Source: a bacterium
GTDB taxonomy: Bacteria; Fidelibacterota; Marinisomatia; Marinisomatales; UBA1611
Assembly: GCA_018645565.1 (NCBI GenBank)
Contig: JABGWJ010000166.1
Span: 1-35,849, forward strand
Length of the DNA: 35,849 nt
Direction: 5' to 3'
The notes below the pieces were generated by a model, which saw only the letters and a list, made by a program, of their open reading frames with translations, was not told where the DNA came from and searched no databases. Made by a program: the position numbers and the translations under genes. Each line of letters starts with the position of its first letter. The stretch's first letter is position 1. This document shows positions 9,743-20,357 of the stretch, piece by piece.

Positions 9743-11224
9743 ATGAAAATCCTTCTCGTTATATATTCACTACTTTTTGTAAGTGCTTTTGGTCAGACAT
9801 ATACTGTAGGCGATTATGTTAACGATTTTTCCGGAGATATCTGTCATAATGGTGATGGTACATGGTCTTACGAGGAAAATGGTAGAGATAGGGTTGTATG
9901 GATTAATCTTTTTACCTCGTGGTGACCATCTTGCACTACGGAGGCTCCGCAGGCAGAAGCAGTATTTCAACAATATACAAATGATTCATTAGTCTTAGTA
10001 GGGTTCGGTCAAGATTGGAACCAGCCATATAGTTGTAGCAGTTGGGGAACAACTTTCGGTCTTTCCCATCCTATTGTTGATGACGTAAATAATATTTATG
10101 GTCTTTTTGGTGTTGGATACATACCTCATAATGTTGTTATAGGTGGCGATGGTGAAGTGCTTTACTCAGACACTGGATACAATCAAGCGGCAATAATAGC
10201 TACAATTAATCAAGCGTTAGAAGATTTGCCATCTGATCTTGATGAGGATGGTATCGATACTGATGAAGATAATTGTCCCGAGAATTTTAACCCCCTACAA
10301 GTTGATATAGATGAAGATGGTAGTGGGGATGCTTGTGATATTTGCGATAATGTTAATGTCTTTACCACGGGAAACGTAAATGGTGATCTTGACGAGAATA
10401 ATTTACCGATCGTTAATTTCTTTGATGTTGTCGCCTTACTTGATCACTTTCAGCTCAATGAATCAGAGTTATCACCTATTTCGGAATGCAGGGAGCAGGC
10501 TGGGAACATTAATGGTGATAATAATGTTAATATTATTGATGTAGTTAATTTGGTAAACATGGTATTGTTTGATAATATGCCTTCTTTCTTAAACAGCGAA
10601 GAACAGGGAAGGTTGGGTTTTTATCAAGAAAAAGAAAATAATTATATTAGTATCGAATCAAATTCAGAAATTGGTGGGTTCCAATTCAGTTTATCTTCTT
10701 TAACAAAAATTGATCGTTATTTAGATCAATTGATTCTTCCAGATGGATGGTCAATGACCTACAGTTCTACAAACAATTTTTATAACTTTTATGCCTATGA
10801 TTTATCTGGAACTAGTTTGGTTAAAAAAATTGACTTAAATATTCCAAGTCAGCACATTTTAAATGTGCAAGATGTTATAATAGCATCAAAGGAGGGCTTT
10901 CAGATTAAAGCAAATGTAGAAAAAGAATTTTTTGAACGAGAATTATTATCTCTTCCAAATACCCCAAATATCAATAGTCTTTATCCCAATCCATTTAACC
11001 CAATTTTAAATATATCGTATTCTCTGCCAACAGAAACAAACTTATCAGTGGTGGTATACAACATGCTGGGTGAGCAGGTTTCTGTTTTGGTAAATAATGT
11101 TTACACCACAGCTGGGTTCCATAGTACTAATTGGAATGCTTCTAAATTCCCGTCAGGAATGTATTTTATAAAAATAGAGACTCCTTCAATTATTGATACC
11201 AAAAAAGCATTATTGCTGAAGTAG
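9743..11224 (+). CDS. Predicted secreted selenoprotein: Sec-thioredoxin fold with calcium repeats and type IX sorting domain (TGA at 9923-9925 read as Sec61)
   Basis: One frame of 493 residues runs from ATG 9743 to TAG 11224, with a single in-frame TGA at codon 61. Domains: signal peptide 1-17 (…SAFGQ); thioredoxin/redoxin fold about 20-160; thrombospondin-3-like Asp-rich calcium repeats about 164-200; two dockerin-like repeats about 209-275 (GNVNGDLDEN, GNINGDNNVN); a beta domain; and a type IX sorting domain from Tyr414 (YPNPFNP) to the end, with the usual SGMYFIKI. The TGA replaces the first Cys of CxxC: SW-Sec61-P-S-C64, with cis-Pro128 in YIPHNVVI. The frame is open through the TGA, domain order stays intact, and a SECIS-like hairpin follows. 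Predicted to be a surface-anchored oxidoreductase; its substrate is unknown. The alternative, a TGT/TGC-to-TGA mutation or read error, is less likely given the hairpin. No sel genes are in the window. Confidence 0.85.
9926..9959 (+). promoter_or_regulatory. Bacterial SECIS-like hairpin after the in-frame TGA
   Basis: In the mRNA directly after the TGA (9923-9925), bases 9939-9942 (CGGA) pair with 9946-9949 (TCCG) around a GGC triloop at 9943-9945. Below an A-C mismatch (9938/9950), C9936-T9937 pairs with A9951-G9952. Below a bulged A9935, T9931-C9934 pairs with G9953-G9956 (one G-T). The apical loop starts 17 nt after the TGA and begins with G, as bacterial SECIS rules require (loop G in the first two positions, 16-37 nt away). 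The 17-nt core 9936-9952 begins 10 nt after TGA. The E. coli fdhF core, from memory, is also 17 nt, begins 11 nt after UGA and has A-GGUC-U at its tip, compared with A-GGC-U here. Confidence 0.8.
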
Positions 11225-11234
11225 CAATAAGCTT
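11205..11234. terminator. Shared hairpin between convergent genes (best as terminator for the minus strand)
   Basis: Bases 11210-11217 (TTATTGCT) pair perfectly with 11223-11230 (AGCAATAA) around a 5-nt loop. After one bulged A, 11205-11208 pairs with 11231-11234. The stem spans the TAG stop of the selenoprotein gene. Read on the minus strand it is followed by TTTTTT (complement of 11201-11206), the form of an intrinsic terminator for the lipoprotein genes ending at 11254. On the plus strand the following sequence has only a short T run. Confidence 0.55.
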
Positions 11235-11253
11235 TAAAAATAGTGTTTAATCA

Positions 11254-12162
11254 CTAATTAATAATTAATGTATCAATCAATATTGATTCATTAAAAAATG
11301 TCAACTTCGTAGTGTCTGTATTATTATCATATCTAGTTATTATTTCTACTTTCCCTTGCTGATACAAATCATTATCTAAATTAAAGTATCCTAATGAATA
11401 AACTTGTTTATCATTTTGAATAGATAAACTGTTACACTCTTCTATATTGTCATTTGCCTGAATTAAAACAGAATTTATAGAGTTTTCTCCTAATAATTTA
11501 TTTTGTATTCTGAGGAAAAATGAATTGCTATCCGGTTCGATTATTATCGGTTGATCGATACTTTCAGGTCTAACGAAAAAATTATATGAGAATGTTGTTC
11601 CACAAGGAAGTTCTTGAATATCACATTTCAGATTGGTTTCATCAAATATTTTTTCAATCTGAAGGTGGGTTTTAGAATTTGAAAAAAGCATTCCACTTTT
11701 CGAGTTAATTAGATAATTAATTGAAGTCTCATGATTATTAATGATTTTTAAGGTATTATAGTTTATTATGGTAAACCTTTTTGTCGAGATTATTCTCTGA
11801 TTAGTGCTGTCAATTATTTCTGCAAAAAGATCATAATTACCATTCGGAAATAAATTGGTATCCCAAATAGTCTGGTAAATGATGCTATCAGAAGAGCTTG
11901 TAGTGTCTAATAAAATTCTATCTTCGAATGCAATAGCTTGATTATTCGTTATTACTAAATAGATTTTCCATATATTTGTAAAATTTTTAACATTTATATA
12001 AACGTTCTCTAATCCTGAAACTTCGCTTCGATTATTAGCCGTCGATATACTTAAATAAGAATTTTCACTAATTATTTCGTTTTCATCATCGTTTATTCCA
12101 CTATTACATGAAATAAAGATAGATAACATAGATGCTATTATGGAAGATTTTGGGGTACTCAT
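11254..12162 (-). CDS. Hypothetical lipoprotein-like exported protein
   Basis: 302 residues. The N-terminus has a hydrophobic segment followed by Cys19 (SIFISCNSG), resembling a relaxed lipoprotein signal, then an Asn/Ser/Glu-rich linker. Residues about 35-135 look like a beta-sandwich, with a pattern such as NGNYDLFAEIID common in Ig-like or Y_Y_Y-type domains. The remainder is beta-rich with two Cys pairs at best, and I do not recognise a family. The start overlaps the stop of the upstream FISUMP gene in an ATGA arrangement, so the two are an operon and probably function together at the cell envelope. Function unknown. Confidence 0.65.
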   Translation of the reverse strand: MSTPKSSIIASMLSIFISCNSGINDDENEIISENSYLSISTANNRSEVSGLENVYINVKNFTNIWKIYLVITNNQAIAFEDRILLDTTSSSDSIIYQTIWDTNLFPNGNYDLFAEIIDSTNQRIISTKRFTIINYNTLKIINNHETSINYLINSKSGMLFSNSKTHLQIEKIFDETNLKCDIQELPCGTTFSYNFFVRPESIDQPIIIEPDSNSFFLRIQNKLLGENSINSVLIQANDNIEECNSLSIQNDKQVYSLGYFNLDNDLYQQGKVEIITRYDNNTDTTKLTFFNESILIDTLIIN

Positions 12163-12998
12163 TTATTATCTTTTATTAGCCTAATAGGATGACCAATATT
12201 TGCACTATCAGGTGCAAGAATAGCATAATTGCTGTTATAGCTAAGCCTAAGAGTCCAATATAATGTATTTGTTGTATCACCTTCATCAAAAGTATTTATG
12301 CTCCAAAATGAATACCTTTCTCCAACATTTTTCAAAGTTCCTAGTGAAGCCCTGTAGCCAGTTCCTTTTGCAGAAAAACCTGATTCATTAGTAGCAAATT
12401 GATTGGGAAAATTCCAATTTTCATATTCAGTTTCTTTTAATTTACCACTAGCTATAGAATCTCCACCCAGTTGTTCTAATAAGCTTTCTATATCTGATTT
12501 TGTTGGGACTCTCCATCCATCTGGAGCTATAAAGTTGTTTAATGCAGCAAGTGGACTGTAAAATACTTGGTCAGTTTGTATTGCTGAATTAGGAATTACT
12601 AATTTTGTGCCTATCGAATCAGCTTCTGATATATCAAAATCTGGAATAGGTAGGTTATTATTAAAATTTTTAGTTCTAAGATCTTCACCTAACCAAACTT
12701 GATTTCCAATAATAATTGTTCTATATGTTTCACCATTATAGCTCAAGCTCGTGCAAGAGTCTAAACTTATACCCGTGTTACCCGCCACGCAGATATCACA
12801 AGGGTTTAAAAAAGAAGTTCCCCCAAGAGTTCCATTGCAATCGGTAGTACACTCTGTCAATCCTGTCCTTCCACCAACACAATTACCGCATTCATCAAAG
12901 TAAGCTCCTCCATTTATTACGCTATTACAATCCTGATAATCACCAACATCACAAGAAAAAAACATCGCAAAGGAAAATAGGTACACTTTTTTAATCAT
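12159..12998 (-). CDS. FISUMP-domain lipoprotein with Cys-rich repeats
   Basis: 279 residues with a lipoprotein-like start (MFFSC16). Residues about 24-85 hold Cys/Gly-rich repeats of the DECGNCVGG and NPCDICVAGNTG kind, common in secreted proteins of Marinimicrobia-like bacteria. Residues about 90-277 match the Fibrobacter succinogenes major paralogous (FISUMP) domain: YRTIIIGNQVWLGEDLRT, APDGWRVPTKSDIESLLEQLGG, SGFSAKGTGYR, YSFWSINTFDEG, and a terminal IRLIKD. The domain is widespread in exported proteins but its role is not known. The TGA stop overlaps the next gene's ATG by 4 nt. It is convergent with the selenoprotein gene. Confidence 0.85.
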   Translation of the reverse strand: MIKKVYLFSFAMFFSCDVGDYQDCNSVINGGAYFDECGNCVGGRTGLTECTTDCNGTLGGTSFLNPCDICVAGNTGISLDSCTSLSYNGETYRTIIIGNQVWLGEDLRTKNFNNNLPIPDFDISEADSIGTKLVIPNSAIQTDQVFYSPLAALNNFIAPDGWRVPTKSDIESLLEQLGGDSIASGKLKETEYENWNFPNQFATNESGFSAKGTGYRASLGTLKNVGERYSFWSINTFDEGDTTNTLYWTLRLSYNSNYAILAPDSANIGHPIRLIKDNK

Positions 12999-13131
12999 AA
13001 ATATTATTAAAATTTTAGTTTAAAATTAATTTTGAAAATATTAATAGAGCACAATTTATTTTTAACGCAATACAGATAATATTGTTTGTAAATTTAAGGT
13101 ATTAAAATACTCAATGGTTTTATAAAGATAT

Positions 13132-13205
13132 GCGCCTGTAGCTCAATTGGATAGAGTGTCTGGCTACGGACCAGAAGGTTAGGGGTTCGAGTCCTCTCAG
13201 GCGTA
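13132..13205 (+). tRNA. tRNA-Arg(ACG)
   Basis: Complete 74-nt tRNA. The acceptor GCGCCTG (13132-13138) pairs with CAGGCGT (13198-13204, with one terminal G-T), discriminator A at 13205. The anticodon loop CTACGGA has anticodon ACG at 13166-13168, presumably edited to ICG. The T arm has GGTTCGAGTCC. CCA is not encoded. Confidence 0.96.
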
Positions 13206-13375
13206 CTTCACATAAATCCGTTATTTTTTTTTAGATTTTTATTATTTTTTTAGGGTTTAAGTAGTTTTTAGTAACTCATTTTTATTTTTGTAAGAAATGG
13301 TTCTTTTGAAATAACTATAAATAGATTTAACTCTTCTGAGGTTCATAATAGATTTTTAAATTATTTTCATCAAAT

Positions 13376-16683
<3,308 letters not shown>

Positions 16684-16690
16684 GTTAAAA

Positions 16691-16724
16691 TAAGAGGAGT
16701 TAAATTTGTCTCTTAGACTGATTT
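16691..16724 (+). terminator. Possible terminator after the GH63 gene
   Basis: TAAGAG (16691-16696) and CTCTTA (16710-16715) can pair around a 13-nt loop, followed shortly by a run of five T. It lies just after the stop of the GH63 gene and between convergent genes. The stem is short, so this is a weak call. Confidence 0.3.
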
Positions 16725-16731
16725 TTAATAA

Positions 16732-17379
16732 TTAATTTGGTTTATTATTTAATAAACCCATAAGATATATTTTTAAATGATTATATAGTTCATTGTAAAA
16801 ATCTGGAACAACATAATCCGCACCAGAAAGTTCTAAAGCTTTCCTTTGAATATCATCAGGATCTGCTACAGGGAGAATGCCAACTGAAAAATAATATTGC
16901 GCTTGTACGAAACTAATTATATCATCCTGCTTAAGATTAGGAAAAGCTTGTTTAATAATGTAATGCATTGGTTCAAGATTTTTAAAAAACTTTGATTTAA
17001 ATACTGCGAGTTTTTCTAGACTTACATTTTTTTCAATTACAAATGGAAGAAGAGTAAATAATTGGATTAATCTTTTATGTTTATAAGTCGTTTTACACCA
17101 AAGTTCTAAAAAATCATCGATTTCCATATTATTAATGGTCTTTTTTTGTAAATCATTTATCCATTTTCCTGAGTCCCTAATAATAATTTCAAGAAAAATT
17201 TCCTCTTTTGTAGAAATATATTTATAAATATTTGCTCGAGTGAAAGACGTGTCTTTTGCAATGTCTTTAATTGTTATTTCGGCATAAGATTTCTTTTCAA
17301 ATAAATGGATAGCGGAATGGATAATCTCATTCCACCTCTTAGCTTTATTATTTTTATTTCGAGCTCTTTTAAAATCCAT
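16732..17379 (-). CDS. TetR/AcrR-family transcriptional regulator
   Basis: 215 residues. The N-terminal TetR DNA-binding domain is clear at about residues 14-62: AIHLFEKKSYAEITIKDIAK, then the recognition-helix region TSFTRANIYKYISTKEEIFLEII. The rest is helical and variable, as expected of the ligand and dimer domain. It is divergent from the SDR gene, with a 98-nt intergenic region carrying inverted repeats, so it most likely represses itself and the SDR gene. The effector is unknown. The gene is convergent with the GH63 gene and need not regulate it. Confidence 0.9.
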   Translation of the reverse strand: MDFKRARNKNNKAKRWNEIIHSAIHLFEKKSYAEITIKDIAKDTSFTRANIYKYISTKEEIFLEIIIRDSGKWINDLQKKTINNMEIDDFLELWCKTTYKHKRLIQLFTLLPFVIEKNVSLEKLAVFKSKFFKNLEPMHYIIKQAFPNLKQDDIISFVQAQYYFSVGILPVADPDDIQRKALELSGADYVVPDFYNELYNHLKIYLMGLLNNKPN

Positions 17380-17410
17380 CTTTAAACTTACAAAAAAAAA
17401 TGATAAAATA

Positions 17411-17462
17411 GTTAGTATAAGTAACGCGGTGTTATTAATTTAAGTAACACAACGTAACTAAC
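17411..17462. promoter_or_regulatory. Candidate TetR operator (nested inverted repeats)
   Basis: Between the divergent tetR and SDR starts, GTGTTA (17429-17434) and TAACAC (17445-17450) form a perfect 6-bp inverted repeat with a 10-nt spacer. An outer pair, GTTAGT (17411-17416) and ACTAAC (17457-17462), encloses it. AAGTAAC also occurs twice in direct orientation (17419-17425 and 17442-17448). The position and size suit binding by one or two TetR dimers. Confidence 0.5.
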
Positions 17463-17477
17463 AGGAAAACAATATAA

Positions 17478-18518
17478 ATGCGTGATTCATATAAAAAACC
17501 AGTTTTGAAAAGTTTATACTTTAATCAGGAAGTAGACAGGATACCATCTCTTAAAGGTAAAACAATTGCAATTACTGGTACAACTTCAGGTACTGGATTC
17601 ATTGCGGCTAAAATAGTAGCTGAAAAAGGTGCCAGGACACTATTATTAAATAGAAAAACTAATCGATCAAATAAATCATATGATTTATTGAAAGAGCATT
17701 ACCCAAAGGCTAATATTGTTAATATTGAGTGTGATTTGCAGAGTTTCAAATCAGTAAAAAAAGCTGCAAAAACAATTACTGATCTATGTAATGATGGGCT
17801 TGATGTCCTTTGTAATAATGCAGGAGTAATGGCTCTTAAAGACCAAGCAACAATAGATGGGTTTGATATTCAGATGCAAACAAATCATTTATCACATTTT
17901 TTGCTTACAAAAGAACTATTACCATTATTAGAAACAGCAGCAGAAAAAAGAGGTGAAGCTAGAATAGTAAATCACACTAGTATTTCACGTTACGGTGTTA
18001 AAAACCTTGAGTCTAAATATTTTGAAAAAAGAGGTGGCATTTTAGGTGGGAATGGATCAAATATATTAAATAAAATATTATTGGGTATGATTCTAATAAA
18101 TCCTCGATGGTATAGATATTCACAAACAAAACTTGCAAATGCGGCTTTTACAGCTTGTCTACACGAAAAATTACAGGCCAAAAATTCAAAAATAAAAGCA
18201 CTTATCGCTCACCCAGGTCTTGCTATGACAGACCTTCAAGATACTACAATTAAAGATGGAGGAATGGGAGCATTTATGACTGGGAAAATGATGGGTGGAG
18301 GTCAAACAATGGAAGATGGAGCGATAGGTATAATAAAATGTATTGGTGATTCTGATGCAATGTCTGGTGATTTTTATGGCCCAGGTTCTGGTAAGATGGA
18401 TATGAAAGGACCTGTCGTAAAATTTGGACTAGAAGAATTTTATGATAATAGGAAGACTAAGGATTTATTGTGGACTAAAAGCTGTGAGGCTATTGAATTA
18501 GATTTTAAAATTGAATAA
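17478..18518 (+). CDS. Short-chain dehydrogenase/reductase, retinol-dehydrogenase-like
   Basis: 346-residue NAD(P)-dependent oxidoreductase. The cofactor-binding motif is TGTTSGTG at 33-40, a variant of TGxxxGxG. NNAG lies at 113-116. The catalytic Ser168 (NHTSIS) and Tyr214-x3-Lys218 (YSQTK) are present. The insertion between Ser and Tyr (about 45 residues) and the length beyond 300 resemble the WWOX/retinol dehydrogenase-type SDRs. The substrate cannot be told. It is divergent from the TetR gene, which probably controls it. The ATG at 17478 follows AACAGGAAAACAATATAA, with AGGA as a plausible ribosome site. Confidence 0.9.
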   Translation: MRDSYKKPVLKSLYFNQEVDRIPSLKGKTIAITGTTSGTGFIAAKIVAEKGARTLLLNRKTNRSNKSYDLLKEHYPKANIVNIECDLQSFKSVKKAAKTITDLCNDGLDVLCNNAGVMALKDQATIDGFDIQMQTNHLSHFLLTKELLPLLETAAEKRGEARIVNHTSISRYGVKNLESKYFEKRGGILGGNGSNILNKILLGMILINPRWYRYSQTKLANAAFTACLHEKLQAKNSKIKALIAHPGLAMTDLQDTTIKDGGMGAFMTGKMMGGGQTMEDGAIGIIKCIGDSDAMSGDFYGPGSGKMDMKGPVVKFGLEEFYDNRKTKDLLWTKSCEAIELDFKIE

Positions 18519-18529
18519 TAGATATAAAG

Positions 18530-19420
18530 CTATTTTTGACCTTTCATTAGCAACCATCCTTCATTTTGGTCAATTATACTTATTACCATTTCGTTTCTAA
18601 AAGTGTCAATGATCGAGGATGCTTGATCTTCAAGAATTCCACTTAGAATTAACGTTCCTCTAGGTTTTAAACTTGATATTAGTTTTTCCTTTAGTTGTAT
18701 AATTGTATTTAATAAGATATTTGCAACAGTAAGATCATAATCTTTTTTTTGAACATAAGTATCAGAATGAAAAAAATTAACGTTGGATGAGTTAAGTGAT
18801 TTGTTTCTTTCTGCATTCGCTAGTGCTTGGTGATCATTGTCAATGCCATCAATTTTTGAACACCCCAGTTTTGCTGCGGCTATTGATAATATACCTGAGC
18901 CACATCCATAATCAAGTAGTTGATAATCTGGTTTAATATTCTTCTCAATCCATTTTAAACAAAGTTTTGTCGTTGGATGTGACCCTGTTCCAAACCCTGA
19001 ACCAGGTTCTATAATAATTGAAACTCCATTTTGATTTTTATCAACGACCCATGGAGGTACTATTGTCAAATCATTGGTTATTTGAATTTCTCTAAATTGA
19101 CTTTTTGAATATTGAATCCAGTCTCGATCTTCAAAAATCTCTTCATTCAATACTTCAATTATATCACTATCAAGTTTTTTACATATTTCTTCATTGATCG
19201 TATAGGAATCGACAGAAGCAGATGTCAGTAATCTAATTAAATGAGTTTGCCCATTAAGGTCCTGGATAGTCTCATTTTCATCAAACCAACGAGAATCAGC
19301 CTCATCTGTCCTATCTAAAATTGTAATAGAAAGTACTCTATTTATTTCTGAAATCTTTTCAGAAATTTCATTTAAGTCACCTTCCGGTATGTTAAGCGTT
19401 ATATTTTTCCAAGCGGGCAT
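18530..19420 (-). CDS. prmA: Ribosomal protein L11 methyltransferase
   Basis: SAM-dependent methyltransferase that trimethylates ribosomal protein L11. The PrmA-specific GFGTGSHPTT is at 142-151. The SAM motif I, LLDYGCGSGILSIAAAKLG, has its glycines at about 172-176. The NPPY-like post-motif appears as NILL (VANILLNTI). The 296-residue length is normal and the N-terminal substrate-recognition domain is present. It is divergent from murQ with only 20 nt between the start codons, and convergent with the SDR gene 11 nt away. Confidence 0.95.
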   Translation of the reverse strand: MPAWKNITLNIPEGDLNEISEKISEINRVLSITILDRTDEADSRWFDENETIQDLNGQTHLIRLLTSASVDSYTINEEICKKLDSDIIEVLNEEIFEDRDWIQYSKSQFREIQITNDLTIVPPWVVDKNQNGVSIIIEPGSGFGTGSHPTTKLCLKWIEKNIKPDYQLLDYGCGSGILSIAAAKLGCSKIDGIDNDHQALANAERNKSLNSSNVNFFHSDTYVQKKDYDLTVANILLNTIIQLKEKLISSLKPRGTLILSGILEDQASSIIDTFRNEMVISIIDQNEGWLLMKGQK

Positions 19421-19440
19421 ATGATGTAAATTATATTATT

Positions 19441-20337
19441 ATGATTAAGCGAGAAACATTAAAAACAGAACAACAAAATAAAAATTCATTAGAAATAGAC
19501 CAGTTCACAATTCCTAAGATACTTGAGACGATAAATAAAGAGGATCAAAAAATTGCTTTTGCTGTTAATGAAGTTCTGTCTGATGTAGAGGAAGTTGTTT
19601 CGTACGCAAAATCTAGCCTCAGTAGCGGAGGAAGAGTTTTTTATGTGGGAGCTGGGACTAGTGGACGGCTAGGTGTACTAGATGCCTCAGAGTGTCCACC
19701 AACTTATTCTGTTCCAAAAGACTGGTTCATAGGCGTTATCGCAGGTGGGGACAGAGCATTGCAAGAATCTATTGAAGGAGCTGAAGATGATAAAGCTCAA
19801 GCTAAAACAGATTTATTAGATTTTGACATAAATTCGAAGGACACATTAATAGGCATAAGTTGTAGTGGTGCTGCAAGATATGTTATATCCGCTCTAGAAC
19901 ATGCAAAAGGAAAGGGGGCTAAGACAGCTTATTTGATTACTAACCCTACTCCTTTTTTATCGGCAGAGGTAGACACAGTTATTGCTGTTGATACCGGGCC
20001 TGAAATAATAGCAGGATCAACCAGAATGAAGGCTGGAACAGCAACGAAGATGATTCTAAACATGATATCAACAGCTACGATGATTTCTATGGGGAAAGTC
20101 TATGGTAATCTTATGATAGATCTAATGGCGGTGAATGATAAGCTAGTAGATCGAGGCACTAGAATTATTCAACAAGTCACAGGCCTTGATTATGATGCGT
20201 CAAAAGAAGCTTTATTTGAAGCGAATAAATCTGTAAAAGTTGCAATTGTAATGATTTCAAATTCTTGTGATTATGTCAAAGCGCTCGAACTAATTAAAAT
20301 GGCCAATGGCTCACTGCGAAATGCTATTAATAAATAA
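19441..20337 (+). CDS. murQ: N-acetylmuramic acid 6-phosphate etherase
   Basis: Cleaves the lactyl ether of MurNAc-6-phosphate to give GlcNAc-6-phosphate and D-lactate in cell-wall recycling. It is a SIS-domain protein of 298 residues, the usual length. YVGAGTSGRLGVLDASECPPTY at 68-89 carries Glu84, and GAEDD carries Glu115, matching the catalytic Glu83 and Glu114 of E. coli MurQ. GSTRMKAGTATK is the family signature. No murP, anmK or nagZ is in the window, so the source of the substrate is not evident. It is followed 20 nt later by the Ste24-type protease gene. Confidence 0.96.
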   Translation: MIKRETLKTEQQNKNSLEIDQFTIPKILETINKEDQKIAFAVNEVLSDVEEVVSYAKSSLSSGGRVFYVGAGTSGRLGVLDASECPPTYSVPKDWFIGVIAGGDRALQESIEGAEDDKAQAKTDLLDFDINSKDTLIGISCSGAARYVISALEHAKGKGAKTAYLITNPTPFLSAEVDTVIAVDTGPEIIAGSTRMKAGTATKMILNMISTATMISMGKVYGNLMIDLMAVNDKLVDRGTRIIQQVTGLDYDASKEALFEANKSVKVAIVMISNSCDYVKALELIKMANGSLRNAINK

Positions 20338-20357
20338 CATATAAAAAGGTTATTAGT

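Noticed and set aside
9743-9925. A separate 60-residue exported peptide ending at TGA, and a separate gene starting with GTG at 10157
   Set aside because: The two are in one frame with no other stop between them, and together they restore a complete thioredoxin fold. Splitting leaves the CxxC and cis-Pro regions without a gene.
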